From positions 1 through 7,680 of the forward strand of contig JACCUS010000134.1 of the NCBI GenBank assembly GCA_013811715.1: a stretch of 7,680 bases of DNA, read 5' to 3'. Positions 1 through 5,877 of the stretch are shown one piece after another. Origin of the DNA: Nocardioidaceae bacterium (GTDB lineage: Bacteria; Actinomycetota; Actinomycetes; Propionibacteriales; Nocardioidaceae). A program made the position numbers and the translations under genes. Within the stretch, counting starts at the first letter, position 1. Each line of letters opens with the position of its first letter. The notes below the pieces were generated by a model. The model was not told the origin of the DNA, did not search any database, and was given only the letters and a program-made list of their open reading frames with translations.

Positions 1-137
1 ACCTCGGCCGATCCTCAGACGACGTCAACGAGGACGTCCCACTTGCGCGCTCGGATGCGCCGTACTCGGGCAACAACTGCGGCAACAACGGAGGGCTCGA
101 CCAGGATATCTTCGGCACCTCCCTGCCCCTCGACTGA
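1..137 (+). CDS. C-terminal end of an unidentified protein (5' truncated by window)
   Basis: The reading frame beginning at position 3 is open to a TGA at 135-137 and gives 44 residues. About 84% of its codons end in G or C (37 of 44), as in the clear genes of the window; the other open frame here reads as low-complexity Arg/Thr/Ser typical of a shadow. The visible tail is acidic and rich in Asn and Gly, with a segment reading SGNNCGNNGGLD and the terminus FGTSLPLD. It has one Cys and no membrane segment. I do not recognise the family. It ends before a GC-rich inverted repeat (155-183) that may terminate its transcript, so it is probably not in an operon with the downstream signalling genes. 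It could also be non-coding; coding is favoured by codon bias only. Confidence 0.5.
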   Translation, partial: LGRSSDDVNEDVPLARSDAPYSGNNCGNNGGLDQDIFGTSLPLD

Positions 138-154
138 AAAGGGAAGCCGAGCAG

Positions 155-183
155 GTTGGGCCGAGCGAAGGGCGCGGCCCAAC
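155..183 (+). terminator. GC-rich hairpin downstream of the first gene, possible terminator
   Basis: GTTGGGCCG (155-163) and CGGCCCAAC (175-183) form a perfect 9-bp inverted repeat around an 11-nt loop, starting 18 nt after the stop codon of the preceding frame. No T-run follows, so it is not a classical intrinsic terminator. Stem-only terminators have been proposed for actinobacteria. It could alternatively be an operator. Confidence 0.45.
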
Positions 184-263
184 CCGTCGGCCGTATGACG
201 CTCAGATGGTCCGCGCTCCGGGGTCGCCCGTTGATGCCCCTCGAAGCCGGGGTGCGCAACAGG

Positions 264-294
264 TTGCCACCGGCGGCGGAACGTCTGCTATTCT
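264..294 (+). promoter_or_regulatory. Candidate sigma70-type promoter upstream of the STAS-like gene
   Basis: TTGCCA (264-269, 5 of 6 to TTGACA) and TATTCT (289-294, fitting TAnnnT, with TG one base upstream at 286-287) are separated by 19 bp, slightly long. Transcription would start near 300-302 and leave a leader of about 125 nt to the ATG at 427, or about 70 nt to the alternative TTG at 373. The prediction rests on consensus matching by eye only. Confidence 0.3.
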
Positions 295-414
295 CACGAT
301 GTCACCCGATATGTTGCGATTCGGCTGGGTCCCAGATCGTGACAGGGCGGTAAGTACACCGAGGTTGCGACTTTGGTCCGCATCGAAGTGCAAGCACGTG
401 TCCCCGATCGTTGC

Positions 415-427
415 GATACTGACCGCA
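415..427 (+). promoter_or_regulatory. Candidate -10 element giving a leaderless start at 427
   Basis: GATACT (415-420) with an upstream TG (412-413) lies exactly 6 nt before the ATG at 427, and no Shine-Dalgarno precedes that ATG. The same geometry (hexamer, 6 nt, ATG) appears at paaA. No convincing -35 is present, and the hexamer has G rather than T in its first position. This is an alternative or an addition to the promoter near 264-294. Confidence 0.25.
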
Positions 428-810
428 TGGAGGCAGCCCCCGATGACGCGCAGGCGCTCTACCGCGTCTACTGGGACGAGGCGGCCGAAGTCATCCGCTG
501 CGTGTGGGCACCTGGTGTTGTGTGCGGCGAGAAGGAGGCCCGCGCCAGCACGGAAGCCATCGAAGCCCTCGGCCGAGGCGCCGTACCCCTGCTCGTGGAC
601 ATGCGAAACATGAAGAAGCTGGAGCGCGGGGCGCGAGAGCGTTACAAGACGAGCAAGGGCGGGGTCTCCGCGATGGCACTGCTGGTGGGCTCGCCGGTGA
701 CACAGGTGCTAGCGAACTTCTTCATCGACACGGATCCTGACACCACCCAGACCCGTATGTTCACGGACGAGTCAGCGGCCCTCGGCTGGCTGCGAGGCCA
801 GGGGCGGTGA
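427..810 (+). CDS. Small SpoIIAA/STAS-like (STAS/SEC14 type) protein, putative cyclase partner
   Basis: A 127-residue soluble protein without signal peptide or membrane segment. Landmarks are a beta-hairpin start LYRVYWDEAAEVIRCVW (11-27), a helix around EARASTEAIEALG (37-49), the strand VPLLVDMRNM (53-62), then a second helix, AMALLVGSPVTQVLANFFI (82-100) and the C-terminal RMFTDESAALGWL (110-122). This order and the phrases 'PLLVDMR', 'ALLVGSP..QVLANFF' and 'MFTDE.AALGWL' match, from memory, small SpoIIAA-like proteins (STAS/SEC14; DUF7793-like). Family members are regulatory or of unknown function. No Ser or Thr lies in residues 58-70, roughly where anti-sigma antagonists are phosphorylated. 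ATG 427 is chosen because homologues begin just before the YRVYWDE segment; a TTG at 373 with GAGG 8 nt upstream would add 18 residues that look unrelated to the fold. The stop overlaps the next start by 4 nt (GTGA), implying translational coupling to the diguanylate cyclase and suggesting it modulates that enzyme (inference). Confidence 0.8.
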   Translation: MEAAPDDAQALYRVYWDEAAEVIRCVWAPGVVCGEKEARASTEAIEALGRGAVPLLVDMRNMKKLERGARERYKTSKGGVSAMALLVGSPVTQVLANFFIDTDPDTTQTRMFTDESAALGWLRGQGR

Positions 811-2018
811 CCGGGGCCGTTGAGCGGGACCGCATCGCCGAGGTCGTCTCGCTGCTGACACAGTTGGCCCGCGGTGAGTTGAGCGGTCGCGGGGTCCCGT
901 CAGGTGCTGATGATGAGGTCGACGCCTTGATCGTCGGAGTCAACATGCTGGCTGAAGAGCTCGAGGCCCGCCGATCTGAGTTGGAGGACCGGGTGCGGGA
1001 TCGCACCATCGAGTTAGAACAGCTCAACCACGACATCATGCGACTCGCCGAACTAGGCAACTTGCTTCAGGCATGTGGGGATCCGGGTGAGGCGTACGAG
1101 GTGATCGAGCAGGTCGTGACCTTGATGTTTCCTGGCCTGTCGGGCGCGCTGTACCTGTTCAACGCCTCGCGAAATCTGCTGGAGGTGAAGGTGGCCTGGG
1201 GTCATCTGCCGTCTGGACAGGTCTTCCCCCGCGAGAAGTGTTGGGGGCTTCGTCGGGGACAGGCACACCTGGTGATGGGCGAAGCTTTGCGACTCTCTTG
1301 TCCCCACACCCAACAACGTCTCGGGGACTCGATCTGCATCCCGATGGCCGCGCACGGTGAAACGCTGGGAATGCTCCACCTGATGGGTCACAATCTCCAA
1401 CCGGGCCAACAGGGCCGTATGCTGACCGAGGCAAAACAGCAGCTCGGCGTGGCCGTCGCGGAACAGACCTCGCTAGCTCTTGCCAACATTCAGATGCGTG
1501 CGGCGCTGCGCCAGCTGGCGCTTCGGGATCAGATGACCGGCCTTTTCAATCGCCGCTTCGTCGAGGAGTGGGTCGAGCGCGAGATCAGTCGCGCCGATAA
1601 CGCCGGAACCTCGCTCGGCATCATCATGGTGGATATAGATCACTTCAAGCAGTACAACGATGACTATGGGCACGACGCTGGTGATGCGGTACTCGGCGCA
1701 GTTGCCGCAGTAATCCGTGATTCGGCGCGAGGAGGCGACGTGCCGTGCCGCTACGGTGGCGAGGAGTTCCTCATTCTCGTGGCCGATATCGACCGAGACA
1801 CCCTGATGGTCAGGGCCGAACTACTCCGCGAGAACGTCGCCCGGGCAAGAGTCGAGCATCTGGGCGCCCATCTACCGACGGTCACCGTATCTGCCGGGCT
1901 CGCGCTCTACCCTGAGCACGGGGCCACTCAGGCCGAGGTGATCAAGGAGGCCGATACGGCGCTCTACACCGCGAAACGACGCGGACGAAACTGCGTCGTG
2001 ACGGCTGGCGCGGAGTGA
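807..2018 (+). CDS. Soluble HAMP-like/GAF/GGDEF diguanylate cyclase
   Basis: A 403-residue protein predicted to make c-di-GMP from two GTP in the cytoplasm. Residues 18-52 form a HAMP-like segment (ARGEL, then DDEVDALIVGVNMLAEEL), followed by a coiled coil (53-78). A GAF-like domain spans about 80-230 and contains KCWGLRRGQAH (C145, H154) and SCPH (C165, H167). The GGDEF domain spans about 235-398: DQMTGLFNRRF (241-251), VDIDHFKQYNDDYGH with metal ligand D276, active-site GGEEF (317-321), the inhibitory site RGGD (308-311) five residues upstream, and C-terminal YTAKRRGRN. All catalytic and product-inhibition residues are present, so an active, feedback-inhibited cyclase is expected. There is no transmembrane helix, unusual beside a HAMP-like unit. 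The GTG start lies inside the previous gene's stop (GTGA), with GAGG at 794-797, 9 nt upstream. The GAF ligand is unknown. Domain and activity assignment is firm; physiological output is not visible. Confidence 0.95.
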   Translation: MTGAVERDRIAEVVSLLTQLARGELSGRGVPSGADDEVDALIVGVNMLAEELEARRSELEDRVRDRTIELEQLNHDIMRLAELGNLLQACGDPGEAYEVIEQVVTLMFPGLSGALYLFNASRNLLEVKVAWGHLPSGQVFPREKCWGLRRGQAHLVMGEALRLSCPHTQQRLGDSICIPMAAHGETLGMLHLMGHNLQPGQQGRMLTEAKQQLGVAVAEQTSLALANIQMRAALRQLALRDQMTGLFNRRFVEEWVEREISRADNAGTSLGIIMVDIDHFKQYNDDYGHDAGDAVLGAVAAVIRDSARGGDVPCRYGGEEFLILVADIDRDTLMVRAELLRENVARARVEHLGAHLPTVTVSAGLALYPEHGATQAEVIKEADTALYTAKRRGRNCVVTAGAE

Positions 2019-2328
2019 CCCAGCGGAAGTCGGTGGGCGTGATCCTCGATGGCCGGCTGGCTCCAGGGCGCCGCGACCCGTTTTGTTTGGCGGCACAGTC
2101 ATTGGGTACAAGAACACAAGGTTTCTGGGTAATCGAGCCTTCGGACATGTATCGTCGGAGTGCGGCGAGTCGTCGATGCCGAGCGTTTGGCCGTCGCGAA
2201 ATGTTTTCTGAGACAGGCCTTCACCTCCAACAGGGCCCTTTCACTTCTAGTGGGGTCGCCAGCCGTGCACATGGGTCCAGGCTTACTGGGCGGTGCTCGT
2301 GCCGGTGGCCAGTTTGGGGACTGCCGAG
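2019..2328. other. 310-nt intergenic gap between cyclase and PAS-EAL genes
   Basis: No convincing gene is seen. A frame opening with another GTGA overlap at 2015 runs to 2332, but its codon bias collapses after about 22 codons. The gap holds a T-rich run TTTTGTTT (2081-2088) flanked by a weak 5-bp inverted repeat GCCGC/GCGGC (2070-2074/2090-2094), which may mark transcript termination after the cyclase. AT-richer stretches around 2100-2135 could hold a promoter for the EAL gene, but no -35/-10 pair with good spacing stood out. The distance suggests that the EAL gene has its own promoter. Confidence 0.5.
2316..2320 (+). promoter_or_regulatory. Ribosome binding site deciding the start of the PAS-EAL gene
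   Basis: GGGGA lies 8 nt before the ATG at 2329. The earlier in-frame GTG at 2293 has no comparable purine-rich site upstream and would add 12 residues (LVPVASLGTAE and so on) unlike any PAS N-terminus. The ATG at 2329 is therefore preferred. Confidence 0.6.
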
Positions 2329-4902
2329 ATGAGTGCATCTTCCGAGCACCACCGAACCCACCCTCCCGCGGCTCCAGAGGGTGAGGGTCTGCTCTGCGAC
2401 GCCGAAATGTATTGGCATCTGTTCCAACAGACTCCCGACGCGGTTCTCATCGCAGATGACGACGCCCGGTATGTCGAAGCCAATGCAGCTGCCAGCGCGC
2501 TGCTCGGTTACTCCCGAGACGAACTGCTGAGGATGACGGTCGCCGATGTTTTCCTGACCGGCCTGGCGTGGACCGAGCAGGAGTACGCGGCCTTCCTGGC
2601 AGTGGGACATTGGCGCGGTGAGCTCGAGCTGCGACGTAAGGACGGCGATGTCGTCACTGTTGAAGTGGTCGCGTCGATCATCCGCTCACCGGAGCAGACG
2701 CTGCACGCCGCCGTCCTGCGAGAGGCCAGCGCCAGACTGCGTGGACAGCAGGCGATGGAGGAGGCGCGCGAAGCCGAGTTGCAGATCGCCCAAGACCGCG
2801 CCCGGCTCGCGTTCGCGCATGCCCCGATCGGCATGGTGTTGGCTGAGGTCAACGGGAGACTGCGTGAGGTGAATCGCGTGTTCTGCGACATGTTAGGTCG
2901 GACAGAAGACGAACTGCTCGATCTCAGCGTGGACGACATCACCCAGGCACAGGACGTAGGGGACAGCAGGGACCTGCTGACGCTGTTGGCGTCCGGAGCG
3001 ATCGACTCACGGCAGGTCTTCAAGCGTTATCGACATGCAGACGGCCACGACGTGCCTGCCGTCGTGAGTGTGTCGGTCATCAACGGCGCTGACGGTTCGC
3101 CACGGTTCGCCGTCGCTCAGGCCCAGGACATCACCGAGCAGCTTCACATGCGGAGGGCCTTGGTTGAGCAGCAGACGTTCACCGCGGCGGTCCTGGAGAA
3201 CCTCGACTCGGGCATCGTCTCGTGCGACGACACGGGCACCTTGATGATGCTCAACCGGGTCGCGCGCCAGATGCTGCCCGACCACGAGACCGTTGCCGGG
3301 CCTGAGGCGTGGAGTGAGCACTTCGGCCTATACAGGCCCGACGGTGTCTCTCTGCTGCCGATGACGGAGCTTCCTCTGTACCAGGCGCTGCAGGGTGACG
3401 TGGTGCGAGATTGCGAGCTCGTGATCAGGGCTAGGTCTGGGAAGGCACGTACCGTCAACGTGAACGGTCACGCGATTTACGACGGGGACGGAGTGCGAAT
3501 CGGAGCACTGGTCGCACTGCACGACATCACCGACCGCAAAGGGGCCGAGGCAGCGCTCGCCTACCAGGCTCTGCACGACCCAGTGACCGACCTCGCGAAT
3601 AGGGTATTGCTGTCAGACCGCCTCCAGCATGCGCAGGCGCGCCAGATTCGTAACCCCGCACCGATGTCACTGTTCATGCTGAGCCTGGACGAGTTCGACA
3701 GAATAGGCGACATCCATGGCTACCGCGTCGTTGATGAGGTGCTCGGAAACGTCGCTGCCCGACTCCACGGCTGCCTTCGCCCCGCGGACACTATCGCCCG
3801 TGTTGACGGCGCCGAGTTCGCCGTCTTGCTTGAGGAAACCCTGCCGGAGGACGCGCTCGCCATCGCGGCGCAAGTCCTCGACGTCGTGAGTGAGCCCATC
3901 GACATCGCTGGTCAGCCGACCACAATCCAAGCCTCTATCGGCGTCGTTTCCTGCGGTGCCTCAGACGACGTCGAGCAGCTGCTGCGTAGGGGGGATCTTG
4001 CTCGACAAGCCGCGATGGCCCAGGACGAAGGCAAGGTGCGAATCTTCACGAGCACCATGCACGATGCTGCCACCCAGCAGATCTCGCTCGAGAACGACCT
4101 CCGCGACGCAGTCGACCGAGGTGAGCTCGCCGTGCACTACCAACCGATCTATTCCCTCATCACCGGAAGGCTCGACGGCTTCGAGGCTTTGGCCCGATGG
4201 AACCATCCAAGGCGCGGCCTCATCGCCCCAGCCACTTTCATTCCCCTAGCCGAAAGTACCGGCATCATCGTGTCACTCGGCGAATGGGTCCTGCGGAAGG
4301 CATGCCGACAGATCCGGCGCTGGCAGCAGAGCCATCCCGACACCGGACGGCTCACCATGTCGGTGAATCTGTCGGTCCGCCAGCTCCTGGACCCGAGCAC
4401 CACCCAGGTCGTGGCAGGTGCGCTGGCCGACGCCGACCTGGACCCGGATCAGTTGATGCTGGAGATCACGGAGAGCATCGTCATGCACCGCGGCTCAGCC
4501 AGGACCACCCTTGGGCAGCTCCATTCCACTGGCGTCCGGATCGCCATTGACGACTTCGGGACTGGCTACTCCTCGTTGAGCCGCCTGCATTCGATGCCCG
4601 TCGACAAAGTGAAGATCGACAAGTCCTTCATCGACGAACTTCGCGGCGGAGCGGCCGCTCCACTGGTCGCGGCGACCATTATCATGGCGCATAGCCTGGG
4701 GCTCCAGACCATCGCTGAAGGCGTCGAACGAGCCGAGCAGCTGCCTTTCCTACGACTGCACGGCTGCGATCAGGCCCAAGGTTATCTGTTCGGACGACCA
4801 GAGCCTGCCGACGTGATCGGCGACCGGCTTGCCGAACTGGCCAAGAGACGGCTGTGGACAACATCGGTCGACCCCGGACGCGCCAAGCAGGTCAGGCAGT
4901 AG
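2329..4902 (+). CDS. PAS-PAS-PAS-GGDEF(degenerate)-EAL c-di-GMP phosphodiesterase
   Basis: An 857-residue soluble sensor protein expected to hydrolyse c-di-GMP to pGpG. Three PAS domains are recognisable: about 25-135 (PDAVLIADDDARYVEANAAA), 155-270 (APIGMVLAEVNGRLREVN) and 283-403 (LENLDSGIVSCDDTGTL, ending in LHDITDRK). The GGDEF domain (about 405-575) is degenerate: the signature is DGAEF (493-497), the metal-binding region reads LSLDEFDRIGDIHGY, with Ser for the first Asp and Gly for Asn, and no RxxD site is seen. It is unlikely to make c-di-GMP but might bind GTP allosterically, as in some GGDEF-EAL enzymes. The EAL domain (about 585-845) keeps its main motifs: EAL (619-621), N680, E712 in LEITES, DDFGTGYSS (741-749), K762, E797 and E800 in AEGVE, and QGYLFGRP (817-824). 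No membrane helix is visible. PAS ligands cannot be told. It follows the cyclase gene on the same strand after a 310-nt gap and is its likely antagonist. Confidence 0.95.
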   Translation: MSASSEHHRTHPPAAPEGEGLLCDAEMYWHLFQQTPDAVLIADDDARYVEANAAASALLGYSRDELLRMTVADVFLTGLAWTEQEYAAFLAVGHWRGELELRRKDGDVVTVEVVASIIRSPEQTLHAAVLREASARLRGQQAMEEAREAELQIAQDRARLAFAHAPIGMVLAEVNGRLREVNRVFCDMLGRTEDELLDLSVDDITQAQDVGDSRDLLTLLASGAIDSRQVFKRYRHADGHDVPAVVSVSVINGADGSPRFAVAQAQDITEQLHMRRALVEQQTFTAAVLENLDSGIVSCDDTGTLMMLNRVARQMLPDHETVAGPEAWSEHFGLYRPDGVSLLPMTELPLYQALQGDVVRDCELVIRARSGKARTVNVNGHAIYDGDGVRIGALVALHDITDRKGAEAALAYQALHDPVTDLANRVLLSDRLQHAQARQIRNPAPMSLFMLSLDEFDRIGDIHGYRVVDEVLGNVAARLHGCLRPADTIARVDGAEFAVLLEETLPEDALAIAAQVLDVVSEPIDIAGQPTTIQASIGVVSCGASDDVEQLLRRGDLARQAAMAQDEGKVRIFTSTMHDAATQQISLENDLRDAVDRGELAVHYQPIYSLITGRLDGFEALARWNHPRRGLIAPATFIPLAESTGIIVSLGEWVLRKACRQIRRWQQSHPDTGRLTMSVNLSVRQLLDPSTTQVVAGALADADLDPDQLMLEITESIVMHRGSARTTLGQLHSTGVRIAIDDFGTGYSSLSRLHSMPVDKVKIDKSFIDELRGGAAAPLVAATIIMAHSLGLQTIAEGVERAEQLPFLRLHGCDQAQGYLFGRPEPADVIGDRLAELAKRRLWTTSVDPGRAKQVRQ

Positions 4903-5003
4903 CCCAACTCAGGCGACGCCGGCGACAATGTGGGGATGGCCGACTTCTGGCGACTGCGGCATGATGAGTGGCGAGTGTGGCGTCGACACGCGACCGCTCT
5001 GAC

Positions 5004-5052
5004 TGCCGGGACTCTGCCCGGTGCATCCTGACGGCCGGCCCGAGCTGGGCCG
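5004..5052 (+). terminator. Two tandem GC hairpins downstream of the PAS-EAL gene
   Basis: CCGGG (5006-5010) pairs with CCCGG (5017-5021) around a 6-nt loop, extendable by two wobble pairs. CGGCCC (5036-5041) pairs with GGGCCG (5047-5052) around GAGCT. They begin about 100 nt after the phosphodiesterase stop, and no T-run follows either. They may end the upstream transcript or sit in the leader of the hydrolase gene. The rest of 4903-5086 shows no gene. Confidence 0.3.
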
Positions 5053-5086
5053 TGCTGAGTCAGCCGATCTTGGGTACTGACAGCTC

Positions 5087-5863
5087 ATGCATTCTGTTCG
5101 GCAGGGTTCAGGGCCGCCGTTGCTGCTCGTGCACGGGCTCGGGTCGAGCTCGCGATCATGGGAGACCGTCACCATGGCGCTGGCCAAGGAGCGCGAGCTC
5201 ATCGCCGTCGACCTGCCGGGCTTCGGAGAGACACCGCCGCCGACCGGTGAGGTGTCCATCGCGACCCTTGCCGACGAGCTCACCACCTTCATCGCCGACA
5301 ACGACCTGGGCGAGATCGACCTGGTCGGCAGCTCGATGGGGGCACGGCTGGTTCTGGAGCTGGCCAGGCGGGGCGTCGGCGGCGCGGTCGTGGCGCTGGA
5401 CCCGGGCGGCTTCTGGACGCCCGGTCAGCTGAGGTTTTTCTCGATCTCGCTGCGTGCGTCGATCGCGCTGGTGCGGGCGCTGCAGCCGGTGCTGCCGGCC
5501 CTGACCGGGAACCCGGTGGGCCGAACCGCCTTACTCGTCCAGTTCTCGGCCCGGCCATGGGCACTGCCCGGCGGCGTGGCGCTGCGCGAGCTGCGCGGCT
5601 TTACCGCCTCACCCTCCTTCGACGCGGCACTGGACAGCCTCGTACATGGCCCCCTCCAGGAGGGGATGCCGGTCGGCTCGGCCCGGCATCGGATCGTGAT
5701 CGGCTGGGGCCGGCAGGATCGGGTGTGCTTCCCGAGCCAGGCCAAGCAGGCGCAGGCAAAGTTCCCCGAAGCCGAGCTGCACTGGTTCAAGCGCAGCGGT
5801 CACTTCCCCCACTGGGACGAGCCGGCCGAGGTGGTGGAGGTGATCCTGCTCAACACGGGCTGA
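5087..5863 (+). CDS. Alpha/beta-fold hydrolase
   Basis: A 258-residue cytosolic protein of the alpha/beta-hydrolase superfamily, of usual length. Seen in order: GSGPPLLLVHGLGSSSRSW (8-25) with the HG oxyanion-hole motif; VDLPGFGETPPP (41-52); the nucleophile elbow GSSMG (81-85) with S83 as the predicted nucleophile; a cap region about 115-195; D211 in GWGRQDRV as the acid; and H239 in SGHFPHWDEP as the base. The Ser-Asp-His triad is complete, so an active esterase, lipase or C-C-bond hydrolase is expected. The substrate cannot be told. An in-frame TGA at 5078-5080 rules out an earlier start than the ATG at 5087, which has no strong Shine-Dalgarno. The gene converges on the dehydrogenase with only 14 nt between the stops and no clear terminator. 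A link to the aromatic catabolism suggested by paaA is possible but unproven. Confidence 0.9.
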   Translation: MHSVRQGSGPPLLLVHGLGSSSRSWETVTMALAKERELIAVDLPGFGETPPPTGEVSIATLADELTTFIADNDLGEIDLVGSSMGARLVLELARRGVGGAVVALDPGGFWTPGQLRFFSISLRASIALVRALQPVLPALTGNPVGRTALLVQFSARPWALPGGVALRELRGFTASPSFDAALDSLVHGPLQEGMPVGSARHRIVIGWGRQDRVCFPSQAKQAQAKFPEAELHWFKRSGHFPHWDEPAEVVEVILLNTG

Positions 5864-5877
5864 GCCGAGTCGGCGGA

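Noticed and set aside
206..613. 135-codon plus-strand frame overlapping the STAS-like gene
   Set aside because: The product is Arg/Pro/Ser-rich with no motif and it overlaps the better supported STAS-like frame, which has recognisable family phrases and a coupled stop.
2015..2332. 105-codon frame overlapping the cyclase stop (GTGA)
   Set aside because: After about 22 codons the third-position bias is lost, rare codons such as aga, aca and ttg appear, the product is Arg/Ser/Cys-rich without domain-like pattern, and it runs into the start of the PAS-EAL gene.
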